Below, piece by piece: positions 43,982 through 52,195 of a stretch of DNA of 64,000 nt. Under the pieces are notes generated by a model that worked only from the letters and a program-made list of their open reading frames with translations, searched no databases and was not told the DNA's origin. Source of the DNA: Polynucleobacter sp. UB-Tiil-W10 (GTDB lineage Bacteria; Pseudomonadota; Gammaproteobacteria; Burkholderiales; Burkholderiaceae); NCBI RefSeq assembly GCF_018881605.1, contig NZ_JACVPZ010000001.1, forward strand, positions 1,178,001-1,242,000. The letters are read 5' to 3'. The translations under genes were made by a program, and so were the position numbers. Positions within the stretch are counted from its first letter, which is position 1, and every line of letters begins with the position of its first letter.

Positions 43982-44015
43982 AAGCAAAACGCCGCCTAGA
44001 AGCGGCGTTTTGCTT
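43982..44015 (+). terminator. Strong intrinsic terminator between livK and livH
   Basis: AAGCAAAACGCCGC at 43982-43995 is exactly complementary to GCGGCGTTTTGCTT at 44002-44015 with a 6-base loop. The GC-rich core followed by TTTT fits a Rho-independent terminator, which could act partly to set the ratio of binding protein to permease. Confidence 0.85.
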
Positions 44016-44067
44016 ACAATGTCGGATTCGTTAATAAAACAGTTTTAAGAATATTTAGGCCAATAAC

Positions 44068-44946
44068 ATGGACATGTTTGCACAAATCCTCTCGAGCGGC
44101 ATAGCGGTGGGGATGATCTACGCGGTCATCGCTTTCGGCTTTCAGCTCACATTTGCCACATCTGGCACCTTGAACTTCGGTCAGGGTGAAGCGCTGATGT
44201 TAGGTGCTCTTGTAGGTTTAACTTGCGTGGATACCTTTGGTATGAATTACTGGGTGATGATTCCAGTGGTTTGCTTGTTTGGTATGTTGCAAGGTAGCTT
44301 CGTTGAGCTCATCGGCGTCCGTCCTGCAATTAAGATTAAATCGGAGTTTGGTTGGATTATGTCTACCATCGCTCTCGGTATTATTTTCAAGAACGTGGCT
44401 GAAAATATTTGGGGTCGTGATGCATTGCCATTTCCACCACCGTTACCAATGGAGCCAATGAGTTTCTTGGGTGCAAATATTCTGCCAATGGAAATTTTAG
44501 TAGTCGTTGGCGCATTAGTGATGATGTTGTTAGTGGAGTTCTTTAACCGTAAAACGATTTACGGTAAAGCGGTTGTTGCGACAGCAAACGACCGTGATGC
44601 AGCTGGCTTGATGGGGATTAATACCAGCGTAGTCATTACATTCTCATATGCACTTTCTTCTTTAACAGCTGCATTCGCAGGTGTATTGATTGCACCACTG
44701 ACTTTGACTGGCGCAACTATGGGCGGCGCCTTAGGTTTGAAGGCTTTCGCGGTAGCGATTATTGGTGGCTTATCGAGCGGTCTTGGAATTATTGTGGGTG
44801 GTTTGATTTTGGGTATTGTCGAAACAGCTACCGGTTTTTATATCTCTACTGGTTACAAAGATGTTCCAGGTTTGATTTTGTTATTGCTTGTATTGGCATA
44901 CAAACCATCTGGTCTCTTCGGCAAATCTGCGATTAAGAAAGTTTAA
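44068..44946 (+). CDS. livH: Branched-chain amino acid ABC transporter permease
   Basis: A 292-residue inner-membrane permease with about eight TM helices. SGTLNFGQGEALMLGALVG near 35-55 and AATANDRDAAGLMGINTS near 173-190 are the family features, and the C-terminal ends LVLAYKPSGLFGKSA. It pairs with the LivM part of the next protein. Its stop TAA overlaps the next ATG (TAATG), so the two permeases should be made in equal amounts. Confidence 0.9.
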   Translation: MDMFAQILSSGIAVGMIYAVIAFGFQLTFATSGTLNFGQGEALMLGALVGLTCVDTFGMNYWVMIPVVCLFGMLQGSFVELIGVRPAIKIKSEFGWIMSTIALGIIFKNVAENIWGRDALPFPPPLPMEPMSFLGANILPMEILVVVGALVMMLLVEFFNRKTIYGKAVVATANDRDAAGLMGINTSVVITFSYALSSLTAAFAGVLIAPLTLTGATMGGALGLKAFAVAIIGGLSSGLGIIVGGLILGIVETATGFYISTGYKDVPGLILLLLVLAYKPSGLFGKSAIKKV

Positions 44947-46877
44947 TGATGAAATTGAAGTCTCTATTACCCATATTAATTGCGATTGCGGGGCTGTTTG
45001 TATTGCCCTTATTTATCCATAATCCTTATTACATTCACCTAGTTGAAACTATCCTGATCTACACCATTTTGTTATTTGGTTTGGATATTGTGGTGGGTTA
45101 TGTAGGTCAGGTCTCCTTAGGGCATGCAGCCCTTTTTGGAATTGGTTCCTATACCGCTGGTGTTCTGTACTTCCACTTTGGTTTGCCAATTTGGGTCAAT
45201 ATCCCAGCTTCCATCATCGTTACTGCGATCTTTGGCGGGATATTAGCGTTGCCAGCCTTGAAGGTAATCGGGCCATATCTTGCGATGGTGACCTTAGCAT
45301 TCGGTACGATCGCTCAGATTTTAATTAATGAAATGACTTGGTTGACCGAGGGTCCTTTAGGTATCAAGATTCCAAAGCCCGAACTCATGGGTGTACCTAT
45401 GACCAAGGCAGAGTATTTCTGGTTGGTCTCTGCAGTCCTCATTATTTCCATGATCGTAGTTGATCGTTTTGTGAAATCCCAAATCGGCCGTGCTTTCGAA
45501 GCTTTGCGTGATAGCCCGATTGCTTGTGACTGTATGGGCGTTTCTGTTTATCGCTTTAAGGTGATTGCGTTTGTACTTAGCGCGGGCTTTGCTGGCTTGG
45601 CTGGTTGCTTGTACGCCTACTCAGAGCAATACATTTCCCCAAACACTTATAACAATGAATTAGCTGTTTTGTTCCTACTTGGCATCATTATGGGGGGACG
45701 CAAGTCCCGCTTGGGCGCAGTGATTGGCGCTGCCATCATCGTATTATTGCCAAAACTGCTTGACGATATCTTCCTGTTCCGTATTGTTGCCTCGATTATT
45801 GCAATCGTTGTAGTGGCGGGCGCTGCTATGGCCCTATCCAAGCAATTAACTACCCCTAAACGTGTAGCAGTTCCGATTGCTGGTGTTGTAGGTTTAGCTG
45901 CGTTTTCATTCTGGCTCAACAGCATCTCTGACTGGCGCTTGAGTATTTTCGGCTTCATGATTTTGCTCGTTGTCTACTACTTGCAAAACGGTATTGTTGG
46001 CTTTGCGAAAAGCTTCTATCAATCCATGGTCGGTAAAGCTAAAACTACCCGTGGTGGTGATCACGAAGAAGTGGATGACTCCATTAGCTTTATTAGTACT
46101 GTTGCCAATCAAAATACTGGTGCTGAGCTCCTCAAGGTTGATTCTGTATTGATGCAATTTGGCGGTTTGAAGGCCTTGAACAATGTTGATCTGAGCATCA
46201 AGCGTGGCACTATTCATGGCTTGATCGGCCCTAACGGTTCCGGCAAGAGCACCATGATGAACGTGTTGACTGGTATTTATGTGCCTACAGCCGGTAACGT
46301 GTTGTACGCAGGCGCAAGTGTTGTTGGTAAGACATCTTCCGATATTGCCTTGTCCGGTATTGCGCGTACTTTCCAAAACGTTCAACTTTTCGGTGAAATG
46401 ACTGCCATCCAAAATATTTTGGTTGGTTTACATCACACCTTTAAATCGAACATGGTAGAAATTGCTTTGCATCTACCGCGTTACAAGAAGGAAGAAGCTG
46501 AAGCCCATGCTCGTGCAATGGCGCTTCTCAAGTTCGTTGGTCTTGATGACTTAGCGAACGAAGAGGCTCGTAACTTGCCATACGGTAAGCAGCGTTTGCT
46601 AGAGATTGCTCGCGCTTTGGCTTTGGATCCTGAACTACTCTTGTTGGATGAGCCTGCTGCAGGATTGACAGCTCCTGATATTAAAGAGCTCTTGCGCATT
46701 ATTCGTAAGATCCGCGATAGCGGTATTACCTTCATCCTGATTGAGCATCACATGGATGTGGTGATGTCAGTTTGCGATACCGTTTCTGTATTGGACTTCG
46801 GTCAGAAGATTGCAGAAGGTAAACCAGCTGAAGTTCAGGCAGACGAGAAGGTGATTCATGCCTACTTGGGCGCTTAA
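44946..46877 (+). CDS. livM: LivM-LivG fusion: permease plus ATPase
   Basis: A 643-residue protein in which LivM and LivG are one chain. Residues 1-360 are a permease with about ten TM helices (GYVGQVSLGHAALFGIGSY near 50-68, EALRDSPIACDCMGV near 190). After a short linker, residues about 395-643 are an ATPase with Walker A GPNGSGKST (about 429), the LivG-type signature LPYGKQRLLEIARAL (about 543) and Walker B LLLLDEP (about 563). Similar fusions exist in other Burkholderiales. The linker (PVGKAK-like, residues 360-395) is cytoplasmic. Confidence 0.9.
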   Translation: MMKLKSLLPILIAIAGLFVLPLFIHNPYYIHLVETILIYTILLFGLDIVVGYVGQVSLGHAALFGIGSYTAGVLYFHFGLPIWVNIPASIIVTAIFGGILALPALKVIGPYLAMVTLAFGTIAQILINEMTWLTEGPLGIKIPKPELMGVPMTKAEYFWLVSAVLIISMIVVDRFVKSQIGRAFEALRDSPIACDCMGVSVYRFKVIAFVLSAGFAGLAGCLYAYSEQYISPNTYNNELAVLFLLGIIMGGRKSRLGAVIGAAIIVLLPKLLDDIFLFRIVASIIAIVVVAGAAMALSKQLTTPKRVAVPIAGVVGLAAFSFWLNSISDWRLSIFGFMILLVVYYLQNGIVGFAKSFYQSMVGKAKTTRGGDHEEVDDSISFISTVANQNTGAELLKVDSVLMQFGGLKALNNVDLSIKRGTIHGLIGPNGSGKSTMMNVLTGIYVPTAGNVLYAGASVVGKTSSDIALSGIARTFQNVQLFGEMTAIQNILVGLHHTFKSNMVEIALHLPRYKKEEAEAHARAMALLKFVGLDDLANEEARNLPYGKQRLLEIARALALDPELLLLDEPAAGLTAPDIKELLRIIRKIRDSGITFILIEHHMDVVMSVCDTVSVLDFGQKIAEGKPAEVQADEKVIHAYLGA

Positions 46878-46907
46878 TCACTAGAACATATTGAATCGGT
46901 AAATACC

Positions 46908-47636
46908 ATGTTATCTATTAAGAATCTTGAAGCAGGCTACGGCAAAGTTAAAGTCCTCCACGGCATCAATATTGATGTTCCTAAAGGCCAAGTGATTACC
47001 TTGATTGGCTCAAACGGTGCTGGCAAAACCACCACCATGCGTGCTATTACAGGCATGATTAAGCCAACTGCTGGTGAAGTAACTTTAGGCGGCGAAAAAA
47101 TTGATGGTTACGACTCTCATAAAATTGCCCGCTTAGGCTTGGCTCATAGTCCTGAAGGTCGTCGTGTATTTACGACGATGTCAGTTACTGACAATTTGTT
47201 GCTTGGAGCATTTCCACGCTTCACAGGCAGCCGCCCAAAAGGCGACATCAAGAACGATCTCGAGAAGTCTCTAGAAATGTTCCCACGCCTTAAAGAGCGT
47301 CGCAATCAATTGGCGGGAACATTGTCTGGTGGTGAGCAGCAGATGTTGGCTATGGCACGTGCTGTGATGCTGAACCCAGAAATTATCCTCTTGGATGAGC
47401 CATCAATGGGTCTGGCGCCAATTTTGGTTGAAGAGGTGTTTAGGATCATTTCTGACTTGAAGTCTCAAGGGGTAACGATGTTGTTGGTTGAGCAGTTCGC
47501 TGCTGCTGCCTTGAACGTCGCTGACTATGGCTATGTTCTTGAGAACGGCAAAATCGCTACTCACGGACCTGCTGAAAAGCTCAAGGATGACCCTGCTGTC
47601 AAAGCCGCCTACTTAGGTGGTGCAGGTGGTCACTAA
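46908..47636 (+). CDS. livF: Branched-chain amino acid ABC transporter ATPase
   Basis: A 242-residue ATPase: Walker A GSNGAGKT near 34-41, signature LSGGEQQMLAMARA near 138-151, Walker B IILLDEPSMGLAP near 159-171. LivF forms the second nucleotide-binding subunit with the fused LivG domain. It starts 30 bases after the fusion gene and ends before a terminator, closing the operon. Confidence 0.92.
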   Translation: MLSIKNLEAGYGKVKVLHGINIDVPKGQVITLIGSNGAGKTTTMRAITGMIKPTAGEVTLGGEKIDGYDSHKIARLGLAHSPEGRRVFTTMSVTDNLLLGAFPRFTGSRPKGDIKNDLEKSLEMFPRLKERRNQLAGTLSGGEQQMLAMARAVMLNPEIILLDEPSMGLAPILVEEVFRIISDLKSQGVTMLLVEQFAAAALNVADYGYVLENGKIATHGPAEKLKDDPAVKAAYLGGAGGH

Positions 47637-47660
47637 GTAGCTGTCTAAACTACATGTAAT

Positions 47661-47690
47661 AAAAAAGCCCTTAGTCATAAGGGCTTTTTT
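47661..47690. terminator. Intrinsic terminator after livF
   Basis: AAAAAAGCCCTTA pairs with TAAGGGCTTTTTT across a 4-base loop (47661-47690). The stem is bounded by A and T runs on both sides, so it can act for livF and for the convergent gene at 47727. Confidence 0.85.
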
Positions 47691-47726
47691 ATTTAATCGA
47701 CATGAACAACTGGCTTTATTTGCGAT

Positions 47727-48296
47727 CTAGTTAGAAAGTAGCTTTACAGCTTCCCGAATGAGTAAGGCTCGGTAGCCCATATATATGGCAACCAAGGTAA
47801 AGCCAAATAGAAAGAGCTTGGGAATGATTGCACCCTCGATGACAAGCTCGCTATTCAGCAAGCCAATTGCTACCGCGAAGAAGAAAAGAGAGCCCAGGAC
47901 CAGCACAACCCAATTCTCATTGCTAGTTACTTGCTGCGTTTGATTTTGATACGCAAGAACTTGAAGGGCGCCATCTTTTTGATATCCCGATACGGTAATT
48001 TGATCGCCTTCGGAAATCTTCATGGGAGATGAAAACTTTGCCTCAATAGCCTTGTCACCTAAATTAAATTTGGAGATGAAAAAGCGTTTGTAATATTGCG
48101 AGGAATGGTCGTGCGTAGGCTTTTCTGGGTTTACGTATTCAAGTAATTCATTGTTGAGATTGTTGACCGTTCCTGAAATGCTGCTGATTGAGCTAGATAG
48201 AAAAGTACTTGGTTTGGCAATGGTCATCAGCAAAACTCCTAAAAGACTAATGCCCAGTATAAAGAGAAGTGTAAGAAGTGGTCTTTTGACTCGCAC
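47727..48296 (-). CDS. Hypothetical membrane protein, 189 residues
   Basis: GTG start at 48296. One TM near residues 8-25, a periplasmic-type region of about 100 residues (KISEGDQITVSGYQKDGALQV, a small beta domain), then two TMs near 130-185. I do not recognise a family with confidence; the architecture is like membrane-anchored proteins with an OB-like or DUF3592-like insert. It is upstream of the TauE/SafE gene only by opposite order: both are minus strand, with 66 bases between. Confidence 0.55.
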   Translation of the reverse strand: MRVKRPLLTLLFILGISLLGVLLMTIAKPSTFLSSSISSISGTVNNLNNELLEYVNPEKPTHDHSSQYYKRFFISKFNLGDKAIEAKFSSPMKISEGDQITVSGYQKDGALQVLAYQNQTQQVTSNENWVVLVLGSLFFFAVAIGLLNSELVIEGAIIPKLFLFGFTLVAIYMGYRALLIREAVKLLSN

Positions 48297-48362
48297 AAAA
48301 GGGGTGTCGCGTATTAATGTTTTCGAAGGCTAAAAGTTTTAGTCAAAAACTGGTTCTTAAGT

Positions 48363-49175
48363 TTAATTTAATGCCTTGATGAGAAGGCTTATGGCGATGA
48401 TTAAGGTAAAGATCGCAAAAATTTGTTGCACCCTGGGACCACTGATTTTCTTCTCTAGAAATTTTCCAAGCAATAAGCCAAATAAAGAGCCGATTGAAAA
48501 TGGAATTGCCATTCCTGTATTAAGAGTCCCAGAGGCGAGTGAAATAAATGCCCCTCCAGCTGAAACAATTGCCAATACCCCAAGAGAGGTTGCAACAATG
48601 GACTTCATGGGAAGGTCAGTAAATTTGTTGAGTGCCGGTACTAGAATAAATCCACCCCCAACACCAAGTAAGCCCGATAGAAATCCTGCGCTGGCCCCTG
48701 CGAACATAAGAGCTCTTGCGCAAGGGACCGTCCAGATTAGTTTTCCAATGGAGAGATCCAATTGGCATGGCGGAGCTTTAGCGCTATGTATGGGTTTTCC
48801 TGAGAGGATTCTTGCAACTTGTAATAGCATACGAATAGAAACATACATTAGCACCAAGCTAAATAGTATTAGGAGTGGAGTATTAGGAGTTTGCTGGGCA
48901 AGCCATAAGCCTAAGGGAGATAACAGTAAGCCAAATAAAGCCATAAATGCAGCTGCTTTATAGCGGAGCAGTTTGGCATTCAAACCTATCATTGCTCCAG
49001 CGCCGGCAGAAATAGTAATTGCTGTTAATGCAATTGGGCCCGCTTCAGAAATCGGAAGGTGAAGAAGAAAAACCAGCAAAGGCACCGATAGGATACCCCC
49101 GCCAGCTCCGGTAAGCCCCATCAAGATGCCAACAAATGCTCCAATGGCTAAAGTTAGGTAGGGTAAAAGATCCAT
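48363..49175 (-). CDS. TauE/SafE-family sulfite exporter
   Basis: A 270-residue protein with about eight TM helices and the two family repeats: LMGLTGAGGGILSVPLLVFLL near residues 20-40 and LSGLLGVGGGFILVPAL near 165-181. ATG 49175 overlaps none of the SQR stop but is 3 bases after it, so the genes are coupled. In this setting it should export sulfite or thiosulfate made by the persulfide pathway. Confidence 0.85.
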   Translation of the reverse strand: MDLLPYLTLAIGAFVGILMGLTGAGGGILSVPLLVFLLHLPISEAGPIALTAITISAGAGAMIGLNAKLLRYKAAAFMALFGLLLSPLGLWLAQQTPNTPLLILFSLVLMYVSIRMLLQVARILSGKPIHSAKAPPCQLDLSIGKLIWTVPCARALMFAGASAGFLSGLLGVGGGFILVPALNKFTDLPMKSIVATSLGVLAIVSAGGAFISLASGTLNTGMAIPFSIGSLFGLLLGKFLEKKISGPRVQQIFAIFTLIIAISLLIKALN

Positions 49176-49178
49176 CAA

Positions 49179-50423
49179 TTAATTTTCAAATGGACGTGCT
49201 AACCATTCCCTGCCTTTCAGCATGGCATTCCAGTAAAGCCAAGGAAGTACATCTTTCTTCAGGATCCAGGCAAGCTTTGTAGCCTTGAGTGGATTAATGA
49301 GCCAAGGAAAGGTGGGGAGAAGTTTTCCACCAAAGCCAAACTCGGCCAAAATAATTTTTCCATTCTCAACCGTCAAGGGGCATGAACCATATCCATCATA
49401 TTTGGTTGGCAACGGTTTGTTATGTTTGGCAGCCAGTAGATTTTCTGCAACAACTACGATTTGTTTTCTGGCTGCTGCAGCTGTCTTGGAGTTTGGTGAA
49501 GAGCAACAGTCGCCTAAACCAAAAATATTAGGATAGCGAGTATGTTGCAGTGTGAATTGGTCAACATCTACAAAGCCATCAACATTAGCCACCGAACTGC
49601 CTTTAAGACAGTCTTGAGGCCCTTGAGGAGGTACTACATGCAGAATATCAAAGGATTTTTCTACTTGACTGACATTGCCGTTAGCATCTTTGACTGCAAA
49701 AATCGCCTTTTTAGAAGGGCCATCAACCCTAATGAGATTGATGTTGAAATTGAGTTTTGCGTTATATTTTTTAACGTATTCCATTAAGGGTGGAACAAAA
49801 TCCGCCACACCAAAGAGGGCGGCACCTGCATTATTTAATTCCACCTCAATATTTTTCAATCTACCCTGCTTTTGCCACTCATAGCAAGATAGATACATTG
49901 CCTTTTGGGGTGCACCCGGGCATTTGATTGGCATAGGAGGTTGTGTAAAAATCGCTTTCCCAGACTTGAGATTTTTAACTAGCTCCCAAGTATATGGGGA
50001 GTATTCAAAGCTGTAGTTAGAGGTCACACCATTTTTACCGATTGTTTCTGCGAGTCCTGGAATTGCATCCCAGTTGGATTTGATGCCCGTAGCAATAGCT
50101 AATTGCTTATATTTGATAGGCGTACCACTTTGGACTAGAACTTCATTTGTCTCTGGATTAAAGCCGGTGATCTTATCCTTGATCCACTTAACTCCTAGTG
50201 GAATTAAATCTTTAGTTTGGCGACGAGTATTTTTTATCTTAAATGCACCACCGCCCACCAGAGTCCATGCGGGCTGGTAATAATGCACTTCAGAGGGTTC
50301 AATAATGGCAATACTTAGTGATGAATCCCTGAGTTTTAGGCTGGCGGCCAAGCCTATGCCGGCAGCGCCGCCGCCCGCAATCACAACATCAAATACGGTT
50401 AAGTCTGCTTGCGCTGAAACCAT
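49179..50423 (-). CDS. sqr: Sulfide:quinone oxidoreductase, type-II-like
   Basis: A 414-residue flavoprotein with FDVVIAGGGAAGIGLAA (residues 11-27). Catalytic cysteines are identifiable: Cys168 in KCPGAPQKAMYLSC and Cys348 in GSCPLTVENGK, the positions matching those that form the trisulfide in human-type SQOR. It oxidises sulfide, passing electrons to quinone and the sulfane sulfur to an acceptor. A C-terminal amphipathic stretch fits monotopic membrane binding. It is divergent from the persulfide dioxygenase and in operon with the TauE/SafE gene. Confidence 0.85.
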   Translation of the reverse strand: MVSAQADLTVFDVVIAGGGAAGIGLAASLKLRDSSLSIAIIEPSEVHYYQPAWTLVGGGAFKIKNTRRQTKDLIPLGVKWIKDKITGFNPETNEVLVQSGTPIKYKQLAIATGIKSNWDAIPGLAETIGKNGVTSNYSFEYSPYTWELVKNLKSGKAIFTQPPMPIKCPGAPQKAMYLSCYEWQKQGRLKNIEVELNNAGAALFGVADFVPPLMEYVKKYNAKLNFNINLIRVDGPSKKAIFAVKDANGNVSQVEKSFDILHVVPPQGPQDCLKGSSVANVDGFVDVDQFTLQHTRYPNIFGLGDCCSSPNSKTAAAARKQIVVVAENLLAAKHNKPLPTKYDGYGSCPLTVENGKIILAEFGFGGKLLPTFPWLINPLKATKLAWILKKDVLPWLYWNAMLKGREWLARPFEN

Positions 50424-50520
50424 TTTGTCCCCACTTCTATATATTGGTTGGATTTAGGACACTAAATTAGCCTGAAATACGGCAATTGCCTATCAGGGTT
50501 TATTATTAGTTTATATTTTT

Positions 50521-50535
50521 GTATAGTATCTATCC
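50521..50535. promoter_or_regulatory. Imperfect palindrome in the SQR/persulfide dioxygenase divergent region
   Basis: GTATAGTATCTATCC has ATAG and CTAT arms around a 3-base centre, with 5 of 6 outer pairs matching, and overlaps a possible -10 (TATAGT) for the rightward gene. BigR/SqrR-type repressors bind AT-rich dyads in such divergent regions, and an ArsR gene of that type lies two genes away. Tentative. Confidence 0.3.
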
Positions 50536-50571
50536 TAAAATAAACCATTCAATGCAAACTGGAAAAAATAC

Positions 50572-51432
50572 ATGAAACCGATTGTTAAGGGCTTTTTTGA
50601 CCCAGATACGTGGACCGTCACTTATGTAGTTTATGAGAAACCTGGGTCACCCTGTTTGATCGTTGATTCAGTCCTCAATTATGACCATAAGTCTGGGCGA
50701 ACTAAAACCAAATCAGCCGACGAGGTGATTGATTTTGTCAAAAAGAATAACTTGGTTACACAATGGATTTTAGAAACCCATGCGCACGCTGACCATGTCT
50801 CAGCCGCTCCTTATCTCAAGTCTCAGCTTGGCGGCAAGATTGCCATTGGCGATCATATAGCGTTGGTACAGAGTGTATTTAAGAAAGTGTTCAATTTAGA
50901 GGAGGGGTTCTCAACTGATGGCTCCCAATTTGATTACTTACTCAAAGATGGCGAGGAAGTCCAATTTGGCAATTTAAGCTTTAAATCTCTGTTTGTTCCT
51001 GGACATACTCCAGCCTGTATGGCCTATCAAGTGGGGGATGCTGTTTTTGTGGGCGACACCATGTTTATGCCTGATGTTGGTAGTGCAAGATGTGACTTTC
51101 CTGGAGGGGATGCGCATACCCTTTATCGGTCCATGAAAAAGATCCTGAGTCTGCCGGATCAAACCAGATTGTTCATGTGTCATGACTATCCTCCAAATGG
51201 GCGCGCTGTAAATTATGAGACAACCGTAGCCGAGCAAAAGAAGTCAAATATTCATATGCATGATGGCATTACCGAAGACGAGTTTGTACAAATGCGCAGC
51301 AAGCGAGATGCTTCATTAGATATGCCAGTGCTTATTTTGCCGTCGATCCAAATCAATATTCGAGCTGGTGAGATGCCTCCCAAGGAAAACAATGGGATCG
51401 CTTATTTAAAAATTCCACTAAACGCTCTTTAA
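50572..51432 (+). CDS. Metallo-beta-lactamase-fold persulfide dioxygenase
   Basis: A 286-residue protein of the ETHE1/BLH class. THAHADHVSAAPYLK near 69-83 is the HxHxDH motif; VPGHTPACMAYQVGDAVFVGD holds the next His and Asp; ARCDFPGGDAHTLYRSM is typical of the non-glyoxalase persulfide dioxygenases, as is MCHDYPPNGR. It oxidises glutathione persulfide to sulfite. The TAA overlaps the ATG of the ArsR gene. Divergent from sqr, whose product it would consume. Confidence 0.87.
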   Translation: MKPIVKGFFDPDTWTVTYVVYEKPGSPCLIVDSVLNYDHKSGRTKTKSADEVIDFVKKNNLVTQWILETHAHADHVSAAPYLKSQLGGKIAIGDHIALVQSVFKKVFNLEEGFSTDGSQFDYLLKDGEEVQFGNLSFKSLFVPGHTPACMAYQVGDAVFVGDTMFMPDVGSARCDFPGGDAHTLYRSMKKILSLPDQTRLFMCHDYPPNGRAVNYETTVAEQKKSNIHMHDGITEDEFVQMRSKRDASLDMPVLILPSIQINIRAGEMPPKENNGIAYLKIPLNAL

Positions 51433-51758
51433 TGCTTATGTTGGCTGATAAACGTCGGGTTGCGGAATTTAAAAAAATGCAGGCTTCCGCAGTAAAGGCT
51501 TGTGATTTCCTAAAGGTGATCTCGAACCCCAATCGCTTAATGCTGCTTTGTGAAATTGCGGTTGGAGAGAGGTGCGTTGGCGATCTGGAGGATTCAACGG
51601 GAATACGCCAGCCAACATTATCGCAACAGCTTACCGTTCTCAGGACAAAAAAAATGGTTAAAACACGTAGAGAGGGCAAGCAGATTTATTACTCGCTTGC
51701 TAGTGATGTTGCTCTTTCTGTAATGAATGTGCTGTACGATCATTTTTGTAAAAAGTAA
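51432..51758 (+). CDS. ArsR-family persulfide-sensing repressor, BigR/SqrR-like
   Basis: A 108-residue winged-helix protein: LKVISNPNRLMLLCEIAVGE, then RQPTLSQQLTVLRTKKMV (recognition helix) and EGKQIYYSLAS (wing). Cys40 and Cys106 correspond to the pair that forms a tetrasulfide crosslink in BigR/SqrR; a further Cys24 and Cys48 are present. No metal-site Cys motif of ArsR/SmtB type is seen. By linkage it should derepress the dioxygenase gene and probably the divergent sqr-tauE genes when persulfides build up. Confidence 0.85.
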   Translation: MLMLADKRRVAEFKKMQASAVKACDFLKVISNPNRLMLLCEIAVGERCVGDLEDSTGIRQPTLSQQLTVLRTKKMVKTRREGKQIYYSLASDVALSVMNVLYDHFCKK

Positions 51759-51772
51759 ACCACTCACGGAGT

Positions 51773-52195
51773 TCAATTGGGTGTTGTTTGTTTTTTCTGA
51801 ATCAGGGTATGTAGCAAGAACACGAAGAAAAAGAGTAATCCCACTATCCAATGGATATTTATTACTCCATCCCTAATCTCTTCAGGTCCGTAATATAGAA
51901 GAGCGCCAGAAATAAGCAGTACGGCAAGAAAACCCAGCTGACTAAAGCCGCTCCACCATTGCTTCTTAGACTTATACCCTGCCTTGAGATGGAATGGTAA
52001 TACCGAGCCAAGAGCCAAGGTTGCCAATATTGCAGCAATGCCGTGTGCCGCAAGGATACTGTGGGCGCCAAGAGCAGATCTTTGAATTTGGAATTGATGA
52101 CCTAGTAAATACATCAGGCCTGTGATGGAGCAGGCCGCCATGCCATAGATGACAAACATTCTTTGCCAGTGCGGCATCTTCCCAAGGCGACTCAT
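51773..52195 (-). CDS. Four-helix membrane protein with His residues, possible b-type cytochrome
   Basis: 140 residues in four TM helices (about 13-33, 45-66, 85-102, 113-131). His45, His51 and His69 lie in or at the end of helix 2 and His115 and His129 in helix 4, a spacing that could bind heme b in the way of cytochrome b561-like proteins; this is inference. It overlaps the apbE stop by 4 bases (ATGA) and is the last gene of the Fur-box operon. It would suit passing electrons from quinol or another donor to the FMN-binding protein. Confidence 0.55.
   Translation of the reverse strand: MSRLGKMPHWQRMFVIYGMAACSITGLMYLLGHQFQIQRSALGAHSILAAHGIAAILATLALGSVLPFHLKAGYKSKKQWWSGFSQLGFLAVLLISGALLYYGPEEIRDGVINIHWIVGLLFFFVFLLHTLIQKKQTTPN

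Noticed and set aside
45906-46412. 168-codon minus-strand frame
   Set aside because: Falls across the permease-ATPase junction of the LivM-LivG fusion on the other strand; no family features.
48376-48963. 195-codon plus-strand frame
   Set aside because: Antisense to the TauE/SafE gene; no start signals and no recognisable domain.
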